Virus record (IMG/VR): IMGVR_UViG_3300025630_000071
Location: 1 to 21,407 of that record
From: a virus
DNA: 21,407 nucleotides
Direction: 5' to 3' (one strand)
In this document: one piece after another, positions 1-6,419 of the stretch
Position numbering within the stretch: position 1 is the first letter of the stretch
How the letters are laid out: each line of letters opens with the position of its first letter
Made by a program: the position numbers and the translations under genes
Notes under the pieces: model-generated
What the model was told of the DNA's origin: nothing
The model's database searches: none
The model's input: only the letters and a program-made list of their open reading frames with translations

Positions 1-280
1 GCAGTATTTAGAGTGGTTGCACAACGGATCAAAAAAGGACAGCAAGCCAGCCTTTGACAAAGACGCAGATTTTGAAGCCATCCACGCCACAAGGCAGGGC
101 GTTTACCACGTTACTAAGAATATGTACCGGGTAGCTATCGGCAAGCCCGCCGCGTGCGGCACAGGCGGCACGTTTGCGGTAGCTGCCATGCTGGCCGGAG
201 CCACGCCCACCGAAGCCGTCGAGATTGCCATGCGCCTTGATCCGTACACTGGTGGCAAAGTGGTTTGCAAAACGCTATGA
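1..280 (+). CDS. HslV/proteasome-like Ntn-hydrolase, C-terminal part (5' end outside window)
   Basis: The reading frame is open from the first base, so the N-terminus, including the catalytic Thr/Ser of this family, lies upstream. A TTG at 17 is possible but unlikely as the true start. The visible part reads AIG, a Gly-rich loop (GTGGTFA), then AMLAGATPTEAVEIAMRLD and YTGG. This matches the C-terminal half of the proteasome-beta/HslV-type fold found in some phage and bacterial HslV-like peptidases. A short insertion (about six residues, KPAACG) separates AIG from the Gly loop. Known family members are self-compartmentalised Thr proteases; whether this one is active cannot be judged without the N-terminus. 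It overlaps the next gene by four bases (ATGA), which suggests translational coupling. Family assignment is by recalled pattern only. Confidence 0.6.
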   Translation, partial: QYLEWLHNGSKKDSKPAFDKDADFEAIHATRQGVYHVTKNMYRVAIGKPAACGTGGTFAVAAMLAGATPTEAVEIAMRLDPYTGGKVVCKTL

Positions 281-561
281 CGCATATATTTGAAACAGCA
301 TTAAAGGTTATGCGGGGTGCCCGGCAGAAAGATTACGGAAGCCCAAAAGAAAACCTGTCAGACATTGCAAAAGGCTGGACCGTCATCGCCAAGCGTGCGA
401 TTGAGAAAGACGGGTGCATCACGCCAGCGCACGTTGCACTGATGAACGATTGGCAAAAGACATGCCGCCTTTTGAAAACTACCACGCATGATGACTCATG
501 GGTTGATAAAGCGGCATACACGGCGATTGGCTACGAACTAAAAGAGGAAAAAAATGACTGA
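277..561 (+). CDS. DUF6378 family phage protein
   Basis: This is a 94-residue protein starting at the ATG that overlaps the stop of the preceding gene. An upstream TTG in frame at 265 is less likely. Recognisable features are a DYGSP motif at residues 19-23, a central segment with HVALMNDWQKTCRLL and a C-terminal HDDSWVDKAAY motif (residues 71-81). Together they match small phage proteins of the DUF6378 type, whose pattern is RxxDYGxP ... DVALMM..KxxRL ... D.SWVD.AGYAA. The role of the family is unknown. The acidic His-Asp and Asp residues and all-helical look resemble all-alpha NTP pyrophosphohydrolase-like folds, but that is inference only. It lies among early genes and overlaps the next gene by eight bases. 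Confidence 0.7.
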   Translation: MTHIFETALKVMRGARQKDYGSPKENLSDIAKGWTVIAKRAIEKDGCITPAHVALMNDWQKTCRLLKTTTHDDSWVDKAAYTAIGYELKEEKND

Positions 562-772
562 AAAGAAATGGAGCGATCAGTTCCCGCCTGGAGTACAGCA
601 GGAAATTAAGCGTTATATGTCCTGGCTAGGAACCAAAGGCGGAAGTGCCGGACGCGGAGACTCGAAGCGTCGAGGCGATAGCGAATACTACAAAGCCATA
701 CGCGCCAAGCGCACACTTAAAAACAAGATCAAAGCTGCACAAGATGAAGCCGAGAAAATTTCTTCCAAGTGA
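554..772 (+). CDS. Small basic protein of unknown function
   Basis: This is a 72-residue protein with an ATG start preceded by an AAAGAGG ribosome-binding site inside the end of the DUF6378 gene. The first half contains a Gly/Ser/Arg-rich segment (GGSAGRGDSKRRGDS). The second half is a highly charged Lys/Glu helix (residues 45-72) that could bind nucleic acid. No family is recognised. Overlap with both neighbours and a good ribosome-binding site support it being translated. Confidence 0.6.
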   Translation: MTEKKWSDQFPPGVQQEIKRYMSWLGTKGGSAGRGDSKRRGDSEYYKAIRAKRTLKNKIKAAQDEAEKISSK

Positions 773-992
773 TTCTTGGTTTAACGTGTCCGACTGGTTA
801 AAATCCAGGGGCAAACTGTCATGGTTTATCCATAACAGCTATTATGTGCGCGACCTGGATACCGGCAAAATTGACAAGATGAAGCGCCGGGATTTTGTGC
901 GCTTTGTTGACGCTATGCGAATTGAGGAAGGGCTTGAGCCATTCTTACCTGACTCTAAGCCCTCCTCCAAATCCTCTTACCAACCGGAATAA
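744..992 (+). CDS. Small protein of unknown function
   Basis: This is an 82-residue protein starting at the ATG at 744, giving a 29-base overlap with the previous gene. The same frame is open further upstream to a GTG at 645, but the residues there look like a shadow of the neighbouring gene, so the ATG is preferred. The mature sequence has an aromatic middle (SWFIHNSYYVRDLDTGKID) followed by a basic-aromatic helix (KMKRRDFVRFVDAMR). No family is recognised. Its 3' end runs 38 bases into the end of the primase-helicase gene on the opposite strand. No strong ribosome-binding site is seen upstream of 744. Confidence 0.5.
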   Translation: MKPRKFLPSDSWFNVSDWLKSRGKLSWFIHNSYYVRDLDTGKIDKMKRRDFVRFVDAMRIEEGLEPFLPDSKPSSKSSYQPE

Positions 993-2874
993 TTAAGTTC
1001 TTTTCATTGTAGAGCTTCTTAATTGCACGCTGTAGCGTCTTGTATCTAGTCGCCTGATTCTCATACCTGTGCATCAAAGCGTCTTGCATCTCTTGTTCTG
1101 TCGCAGTGCCAGCAACAGGAATTGCGTCTAATACATCGCGCTCATTTTGATTCAGCATTGCTGCGTTATGTTTAAGATTGGCAACGAGATCGTTCCAGCT
1201 TGCCACTAGGCTTTGTATTTTTTCACCGTCATCGTCCACGCCGATCTCTTTTGATTCTAACGTAAACCATTGTGTGTCTAGCTTGTCACCATCCTTCTGT
1301 TTAAACACTTCGAGTTGTGCAGACAGAGAATCCTTGTCAGGACGGTAGCAGCCAAGAAGAAAGTCCAGGTTAGCCGTGATTGCACTACTACCCCGTGGAC
1401 GTTCACTGGCAGAGTGTCCGGTGTGATGCAAAATCAAAACGCTACACCCGTATTGAGCGCGGAGTTTTGTGTTCATGCTCCTTATGTAGTCGGCGATGTC
1501 TGTGCTGCTATTCTCGTCGCCGCTAAATGTCTGCGATAGCGTGTCAATGACAACAAGCGATGGCGGTTCCGGCAGTGCGGCAATAGCCTGGGCAAGCCTG
1601 TCAATTTCATCTTCTACTGTCAAAAGAAGTGGCGTGATGCAGATGCTAAAATTGTCAGCAATCCCCAAGCCGCGCTTTTCATGCCATGCTTTAATACGCC
1701 GATACACACCAGCGCCGCCTTCTGCTGCAACGTAGACAACATTGCCTTGCGTTGTTTTGCGGTTGCACCAGTTCAATCCGTGCGCGACATGCAAACCAAA
1801 GTCTAGCGCAATAAAACTTTTAAACGCGCCGCTTGCGCCGAACAGCATACCCATTGCATCAGCCGGGACTAAACCCTTCACCAGCCAACGTATATTGCCG
1901 CTGATTCGCTCTAGCTCATTAATGTCAACGAGCAAGCTACCGTCAGCTTCCCCGTCAATGACCGGCATATCAATGATTGGTTGTCGATACCGTTCTGCGC
2001 CAGATACCATGCGCGGTATTTCGTTGTAGCGTTCTTCCCAGCGTTGATATTCATGCGGATCAGTAGGACGCACCGCAAGCATTAGGCCGCGCAAATGCTC
2101 AACTACAGCGCCGCCACTGGTTCCGGCTTTGACCAGTTTGGAGCTTAGTTTCAATAGCGGGTCGTGGTAACTGCGATCTTTTGGTACGTCAGCAGCAAGC
2201 GCCGCAATCAATGAGGCATGATCCGCGCCAGATATTTTTGCAGCGTCAGAGTCAACGACAGTGCTGTATTGCTTGATCTGCTCTAGGTCTAATCCAAAAG
2301 CCGCGCAAGCATCAGCCAAGGAGTAGCGCGATTGTAGATCCATTGACCTCACGCGCACTGACCAGTTGTTAGCTCGGAGTTTAGTATTAACGCCATTTGG
2401 CAGTCTCAGGTAGCGCACCGCGTTGTTGCCGGATTTGTCGGCCTTGATCAACGATGCGTCTGCCATTGCTTGCATCACCGCGTCTACTGTCTGCGCGTCT
2501 GCTGCGTCCGGGTCATCCAAATCAACCAAGATGCCCATTTGATAATTGTTTTCGCTTGTCTCGATCAGCCAGCTTAGACTGCCAACCACATCATCCGGGT
2601 CTGCATCATCAGCTACCAGCGCAAGCAGTTTTGTAAAGTGTGCCTTGCTGCGTTTAAACGACCCGCTATCGTCTAAGCCAGAAAGCAATGCCGGGCAAAA
2701 ATATGTGTTCTGATCGGCTGCTTCATTTATTAAAATCTGCTGCGCCGTCTTGTGTTGGTAGGATCGACCCGACCACTGTGCGTTATCAGGGCTGGTTGCG
2801 AACGCATTAACCCAGAGATATTGACCGTCAACAATTTCGCCGCTGAGAGACTCTAAAAAACTAGCGTTGTTCAT
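955..2874 (-). CDS. Primase-helicase: RepB-like primase N-terminus with RepA-type (AAA_25) ATPase
   Basis: This 639-residue protein probably primes and unwinds DNA at the phage origin. The N-terminal part (about 1-300) has acidic ALVADDADPDD (85-95) and GILVDLDDPDA (114-124), then YLRLPNGVNTK (155-165). That layout is typical of RepB-like/bifunctional primases, where aspartates bind metal. The ATPase part has a Walker A GASGAFKS (346-353), Walker B LVVID (440-444) and an ILHHTGH sensor-like motif (481-487), as in hexameric RepA-type helicases. Residues about 575-639 look like a small winged helix. The Walker A has Ala-Phe before the Lys, a known variant in this group. The start has an AGGTGAG ribosome-binding site, seven bases after the upstream regulator's stop, so the two are co-transcribed. 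Functional split is inferred. Confidence 0.85.
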   Translation of the reverse strand: MNNASFLESLSGEIVDGQYLWVNAFATSPDNAQWSGRSYQHKTAQQILINEAADQNTYFCPALLSGLDDSGSFKRSKAHFTKLLALVADDADPDDVVGSLSWLIETSENNYQMGILVDLDDPDAADAQTVDAVMQAMADASLIKADKSGNNAVRYLRLPNGVNTKLRANNWSVRVRSMDLQSRYSLADACAAFGLDLEQIKQYSTVVDSDAAKISGADHASLIAALAADVPKDRSYHDPLLKLSSKLVKAGTSGGAVVEHLRGLMLAVRPTDPHEYQRWEERYNEIPRMVSGAERYRQPIIDMPVIDGEADGSLLVDINELERISGNIRWLVKGLVPADAMGMLFGASGAFKSFIALDFGLHVAHGLNWCNRKTTQGNVVYVAAEGGAGVYRRIKAWHEKRGLGIADNFSICITPLLLTVEDEIDRLAQAIAALPEPPSLVVIDTLSQTFSGDENSSTDIADYIRSMNTKLRAQYGCSVLILHHTGHSASERPRGSSAITANLDFLLGCYRPDKDSLSAQLEVFKQKDGDKLDTQWFTLESKEIGVDDDGEKIQSLVASWNDLVANLKHNAAMLNQNERDVLDAIPVAGTATEQEMQDALMHRYENQATRYKTLQRAIKKLYNEKNLIIPVGKRIWRRA

Positions 2875-2881
2875 GTCTCAC

Positions 2882-3097
2882 CTACAGCGTTAATAGATCA
2901 TCAATCTTTATATTCAGCCTTTGCTTTTTTGCGTGATCCAGTATCGCGCCAAAATGCCGTTGCGGTATAACACCGCTGTGACTTAGCCATCGCGTTACCG
3001 CGCTAGGCGCTATGTCTAGTACGCGAGCCGTTGCGCGAACCCCACCAATCTTATTAACGATTGAGTACGCCGGTTCTTTTTTGTGTTTGATATACAC
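2882..3097 (-). CDS. Small helix-turn-helix DNA-binding protein (Cro/CI- or YdaS-like)
   Basis: This is a 71-residue protein starting at GTG with a strong AAGGAG ribosome-binding site six bases upstream, which fixes the start. Residues about 12-45 form a classic helix-turn-helix: IVNKIGGVRATARVLDIAPS is followed by AVTRWLS as recognition helix. The remainder (GVIPQRHFGAILDHAKKQ) matches the C-terminal helices of Cro/CI-like and YdaS-like phage regulators. It sits between a PP-loop protein and the primase-helicase on the same strand. It could control the divergent region at 3916-4061 or act with the helicase at an origin; neither is shown. No integrase is present in the window, so its presence does not prove lysogeny. 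Confidence 0.75.
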   Translation of the reverse strand: MYIKHKKEPAYSIVNKIGGVRATARVLDIAPSAVTRWLSHSGVIPQRHFGAILDHAKKQRLNIKIDDLLTL

Positions 3098-3103
3098 AAT
3101 GAT

Positions 3104-3109
3104 CTCCTT
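3104..3109 (-). promoter_or_regulatory. Strong ribosome-binding site deciding a GTG start
   Basis: AAGGAG read on the minus strand, six bases before GTG at 3097. It supports the non-ATG start of the helix-turn-helix protein. Confidence 0.7.
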
Positions 3110-3144
3110 TTCATAGCGCCTGATTGTATCTGTTTCGGGTTGCC

Positions 3145-3915
3145 TTATTCTTCATTCTCCGCAATCTGGCACATCAAAGAACATTCGATTGGTTCTGGTT
3201 CCCACGGATATTCATCCTCAGGTAATTCGCGGAGAGATTTACGTTCGCCCTTCACTTTAATCTGCTTTACGCCTAGCCGATCACACAATTCAGCGTAGCG
3301 TTCAAATTCTAAGGGATGGTGCTTCTTAATGCGTTGCCAATAGGCTACCCCCGATGCTTTGCTACAAGGTATGCAGTTAGCATGGTCCATATACTCGTAA
3401 ACCACGGGAAGTTTAATTCCGGCTTTCTCAACCATAGCCAAGCAATCACCCTTGCCTAAACCGTGGCGAATTAGTGGCGTATCAAGCATTACTTCTTGGT
3501 TCTGTTCTCTGAACCGTTCTGCCCGGTGTAATTCCTCCTGGGTGTATCCAAACACTTGAATGTCATCAAATTGCTCAAACCTTTGCCGTACAGACTTCTT
3601 CAACTCAACCGTACAAGGTGCGCCACTTATTCCAGCAACATACTTCCGATCCTCCCAAACTGCCCATGTGTCATCGTATTTATCGTTTTTTAAAATTGTA
3701 ACTGGGTGATCAAACCAATTTTCGCAGTCTTTCAGAAACCGTAAGTTGTCAGGATGCTCGCTGCCTGGATCGGTGTAGCAAATATAAATACGAGAGCGGT
3801 CATATTCACGCAACGCCAGTTTGGTAGCTACCGCTGAAGCAGCGCCGCAAGAGAACCAACAAACAATACGGTTTTTGCCGTTATCTGTTACCTTCCTTTT
3901 AAATTTGTGGTTCAT
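3145..3915 (-). CDS. PP-loop ATPase, phosphoadenosine phosphosulfate (PAPS) reductase-like
   Basis: This 256-residue protein carries a variant PP-loop near the N-terminus (WFSCGAASAVATKLA, residues 20-34), typical of phage PAPS-reductase/ATP-pyrophosphatase family members. YTDPGSEHPDNLRF (47-60) matches the second part of the nucleotide site. Cys101 (APCTVELK), a Cys-x-x-Cys pair at 181/184 (NCIPCS) and C-terminal Cys245/Cys249 could bind an Fe-S cluster or zinc, as in DndC-like and sulfur-transfer members. It is the first gene of the leftward early operon. Phage proteins of this family are often called PAPS reductase but rarely tested. Roles in sulfur assimilation or in sulfur-based modification of DNA or tRNA are both conceivable. 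The lack of the CysH ECGLH tail argues against simple CysH. Confidence 0.75.
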   Translation of the reverse strand: MNHKFKRKVTDNGKNRIVCWFSCGAASAVATKLALREYDRSRIYICYTDPGSEHPDNLRFLKDCENWFDHPVTILKNDKYDDTWAVWEDRKYVAGISGAPCTVELKKSVRQRFEQFDDIQVFGYTQEELHRAERFREQNQEVMLDTPLIRHGLGKGDCLAMVEKAGIKLPVVYEYMDHANCIPCSKASGVAYWQRIKKHHPLEFERYAELCDRLGVKQIKVKGERKSLRELPEDEYPWEPEPIECSLMCQIAENEE

Positions 3916-4061
3916 TTTCGCTCACCTTCATTTTTGAGGGGCGTTATAACTACATGAACACTCAAAACCTATCAACCAAAAAGATGTCAAAAATGGTGTT
4001 GACTTTGTGGCAACAGTGGTAGTAGCCTCATCCGCCTTAACAACAAGCAACGGAGCAAACG
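3916..4061. promoter_or_regulatory. Divergent control region between leftward and rightward early operons
   Basis: This is the largest gap between annotated genes in the window (146 bases), with gene starts facing away on each side. TTGACA on the minus strand (3985-3990) and TTGACT on the plus strand (3999-4004) look like back-to-back -35 boxes. They form the arms of an inverted repeat, GTCAA-8-TTGAC (3986-4003). A second dyad, TGTTG-9-CAACA, spans 3997-4015. A palindromic GTTATAAC at 3943-3950 could supply a minus-strand -10 for the PP-loop gene, but spacing to the -35 is longer than ideal. The plus-strand -10 is weak. The rightward gene has GGAG at 4052-4055 ahead of its ATG. Promoter and operator assignments are inference. 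Confidence 0.4.
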
Positions 4062-4808
4062 ATGTCTTTCAATTTAAAAAGCATCCAGAAAAATTCATTA
4101 AGCGGCGCACCGAGGGTTATGCTCTACGGTGTGGAGGGGATTGGTAAAACAACCTTTGCCGCTGGCGCGCCAAAGCCTATTTTTATTCCTACTGAGGATG
4201 GGCTAGGCAATCTAAAGGTCGATCACTTTCCATTAGTGGAAAAGTTCTCTGACGTAATGGATGCCGTAGCCAGTCTCTATAAAGAAGATCACAAATACGG
4301 CACCGCTGTTTTAGACAGTTTAGATTGGTGCGAGAACATGATCTGGCGACAAGTCGAGTCTACGCATGACGCTAAAGATTTGGCGTATGGGAAAGGCGCG
4401 GTTATTGCCGCCGAGATGTGGCGTGATTTATTAGGTGGCCTTAACGCTCTGCGTAACGATAAAGGCATGGCTATTATTCTAATCGCGCATACAACGATCA
4501 AACGCTTTGACTCGCCAGAGACAGAGCCGTATGACCGTTACCAGCCGAAACTACAGGAGCGGTCAAATGCTTTGATCCGCGAGTGGTGTGACGCTGTATT
4601 CTTTGCGAACTACAAGACGCTCGTAAAGAAAGACGACATTGGGTTTAACAAGCAGGTTGCCAGAGGTATCAGTACCGGCGAGCGCTTGTTATACACCAGT
4701 GAGCGTCCCGCATACATGGCAAAGAATAGATACAAATTGCCAGACACGATCCCGATGCAGTGGGATGATTTTGAAACTGCAATCACGCAAACAATGGAAG
4801 GTAAATAA
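4062..4808 (+). CDS. Sak4-like RecA-fold ATPase (phage recombination protein)
   Basis: This 248-residue protein is a single RecA-like ATPase domain. The Walker A is GVEGIGKT (23-30), and TAVLDSLDW (81-89) supplies Walker B. IILIAHTTIKRF in the second half fits the core strand after Walker B, and DRYQPKLQERSNALIREWCD is typical of this phage family. Sak4 proteins are RecA-core ATPases that promote annealing of single-stranded DNA together with a phage SSB. The gene directly downstream is a DUF669-type ssDNA-binding protein, which is the usual partner. GGAG lies seven bases before the ATG. An alternative label is generic AAA_24 phage ATPase; the neighbourhood favours recombination. Confidence 0.8.
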   Translation: MSFNLKSIQKNSLSGAPRVMLYGVEGIGKTTFAAGAPKPIFIPTEDGLGNLKVDHFPLVEKFSDVMDAVASLYKEDHKYGTAVLDSLDWCENMIWRQVESTHDAKDLAYGKGAVIAAEMWRDLLGGLNALRNDKGMAIILIAHTTIKRFDSPETEPYDRYQPKLQERSNALIREWCDAVFFANYKTLVKKDDIGFNKQVARGISTGERLLYTSERPAYMAKNRYKLPDTIPMQWDDFETAITQTMEGK

Positions 4809-4809
4809 G

Positions 4810-5286
4810 ATGCCAGAATTTTCCTTTGAACTAGATCAAGACTACGCGCCAGCGCCCGTTAAATCATACGAGCCGCTAGAGCGTGGTGACTATCAGTGCA
4901 TTGTCATTGAAACCAGCATTAAGACAACCAAGGCTGGCACCGGAGAGTACATAGAGGTGGTGCTACAAGTTGTAGACGGTGAGCATAGCGGTCGCCGCCT
5001 GTGGGATAGACTCAATGTTAGCAATCCCAACAAACAGGCAGAAGAAATCGCACGCCGCCAACTTACTGGTTTATGCCAAGCAGTCGGTATGGACATGGGT
5101 AGCAAGCTGGCTGATACAGAGCAGCTACATGACATCCCTATGTCAGTAGCCGTTGACATTGATCGCAAAGACCCAACGCGAAACAGGATTGTTGCGTACA
5201 ACAGCCTGGGCGCGAGTCGCCCTGCTCCTGTTTCTGAACCTGCGGCAGAGGCTCCTTCTTCTAACAAGAAGCCCTGGGAGAAGTAG
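4810..5286 (+). CDS. DUF669 family single-stranded-DNA-binding-like protein
   Basis: This 158-residue protein starts at the ATG one base after the previous stop, with GGAAGG eight bases upstream. Residues about 1-125 carry the DUF669 pattern: YEPLERGDYQCIVIE, TKAGTGEYIEVVLQVVDGEH, GRRLWDRLNVSNPN, then a helical segment and a final beta strand (IPMSVAVDIDRKD). This is the OB-like layout of phage SSBs linked with Sak4 recombinases. The tail (about 130-158) is Pro/Ala/Ser rich and ends NKKPWEK. It therefore lacks the acidic DDIPF tip of bacterial SSB; a tip of that kind is found instead on the next gene's product. It likely coats ssDNA for the upstream ATPase. Confidence 0.75.
   Translation: MPEFSFELDQDYAPAPVKSYEPLERGDYQCIVIETSIKTTKAGTGEYIEVVLQVVDGEHSGRRLWDRLNVSNPNKQAEEIARRQLTGLCQAVGMDMGSKLADTEQLHDIPMSVAVDIDRKDPTRNRIVAYNSLGASRPAPVSEPAAEAPSSNKKPWEK
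5276..5280 (+). promoter_or_regulatory. Ribosome-binding site deciding a TTG start
   Basis: GGGAG lies eight bases before TTG at 5289 but 17 bases before the in-frame ATG at 5298. This favours TTG as the nuclease start. Confidence 0.5.
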
Positions 5287-5288
5287 CC

Positions 5289-6419
5289 TTGCCACAGATG
5301 CCCGATAGCCAGCACTCCACTGCTCAGAAAATATACAATTGGTATCAAGAAAAGAGCAGACCCTACCGACCACATCTCGGAGCGTCGGTTATCGGGCATT
5401 CTTGCGACAGATATTTATGGCTCACGTTTCGATGGGCTAAACAGCAAGACTTTCCTGGCCGCATACTGCGCCTGTTTGAGACAGGTAATTTAGAAGAAAC
5501 TCGAATTGCCAAAGAGCTAAAAGGCATTGGCGTTGTGCTGCATACGCATGACGAGAACGGTAGTCAGATTAGCTGCTTCGATGACTCAGGACATTTTGGT
5601 GGAAGCGTCGATGGCGTAGGCAAGGGATTTCCAGAAGCAGTGAAAACCTGGGCGATCTTAGAAGCTAAGACGCACAATTCTAAGTCGTTTAAACAGCTTG
5701 AAAAAAAGGGCGTTCTTGAGGCAAAGCCAAGGCATTACGCCCAGATGCAGGTTTACATGGGTCTGATGGATTTAACGCGAGCAATGTATTTTGCCGTTAA
5801 TAAAGACACGGACGAGATTTATACTGAGTGGGTTAAGTTTGACCAGACTACGTTTAACAAACTGCGTCAGCGTGCAGAAAAAATAATCTCTGCAACCGAA
5901 CCTCCGCTAAGGGTCAGCGAGCGGGAGGATTGGTGGGAGTGCAAATTCTGTGACTTTAAGACTCTTTGCCACGGCGAGGAAGTTGCTGAACCAAATTGTA
6001 GAACGTGTTGTCATTCTACGCCTGTAGCAAACGGGCAATGGCAGTGCAGTAAATTTAAAACAGATTTAAATGCACCTACGCAGGAAAAGGGTTGCCAGGA
6101 GCACATCTATATTCCTCCACTGATACCCTACGCCGAGCCTGTAGATGCTGGTGACGACTGGGTTGAATACGCCCACAAGAAAACAAAGAAAACTTTTGTG
6201 AACGGCAGCGCTAACTTTAGGTCAGCCGAATTACACAAGATGCCGCCCGAAACAGTTGGCGGCACTGTTAAGAAAATTAAGGAGGCTTTCTTAGGGGCAG
6301 AAGTGACCAAGGTTGTTTCTAAGGCTGGAGGAGATGTTCTAAAGATTAAGCAGCCGCCTAAGAGCAAGAAGAAGGTGGTTTCAGAAGAACCATTTATTGA
6401 CGACGAGATACCTTTCTAA
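5289..6419 (+). CDS. PD-(D/E)XK nuclease, Cas4/RecB-type with predicted Fe-S cluster and SSB-like tail
   Basis: This 376-residue protein (TTG start) shows the nuclease core: FGGSVDG with Asp108, ILEAKT with Glu125 and Lys127, and Gln152...Tyr156 (QMQVY), the QxxxY helix of RecB/Cas4 nucleases. Cys39 (SCDRYLW) with Cys218, Cys221 and Cys227 (CKFCDFKTLC) is the split four-Cys pattern that holds a 4Fe-4S cluster in Cas4/AddB-type enzymes. A second Cys-rich patch at 237-269 (CRTCC, WQCS, GCQEH) may bind zinc. After a Lys-rich linker (357-363) the protein ends in FIDDEIPF, close to the E. coli SSB tip. It likely resects DNA ends to feed the upstream annealing pair. Activity direction is not predictable. 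Confidence 0.8.
   Translation: MPQMPDSQHSTAQKIYNWYQEKSRPYRPHLGASVIGHSCDRYLWLTFRWAKQQDFPGRILRLFETGNLEETRIAKELKGIGVVLHTHDENGSQISCFDDSGHFGGSVDGVGKGFPEAVKTWAILEAKTHNSKSFKQLEKKGVLEAKPRHYAQMQVYMGLMDLTRAMYFAVNKDTDEIYTEWVKFDQTTFNKLRQRAEKIISATEPPLRVSEREDWWECKFCDFKTLCHGEEVAEPNCRTCCHSTPVANGQWQCSKFKTDLNAPTQEKGCQEHIYIPPLIPYAEPVDAGDDWVEYAHKKTKKTFVNGSANFRSAELHKMPPETVGGTVKKIKEAFLGAEVTKVVSKAGGDVLKIKQPPKSKKKVVSEEPFIDDEIPF

Noticed and set aside
645-743. N-terminal extension of the 82-residue gene back to GTG at 645
   Set aside because: The extension overlaps the previous gene completely and reads like out-of-frame sequence; ATG at 744 gives a more natural start.
2882-3097. Evidence for a lysogeny module
   Set aside because: A single small helix-turn-helix protein is present, but no integrase, attachment site or divergent CI/Cro pair is seen, so a temperate lifestyle cannot be claimed.
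4639-4809. Upstream extension of the DUF669 gene to an alternative start at 4639
   Set aside because: The extra 57 residues overlap the Sak4-like gene and do not match DUF669. The ATG at 4810 has a good ribosome-binding site and the family-typical N-terminus.
4893-5399. Long minus-strand frame (168 codons) opposite the DUF669 and nuclease genes
   Set aside because: It lies wholly over well-supported genes on the plus strand, has a shadow-like Leu/Ser/Arg composition and shows no family motif.
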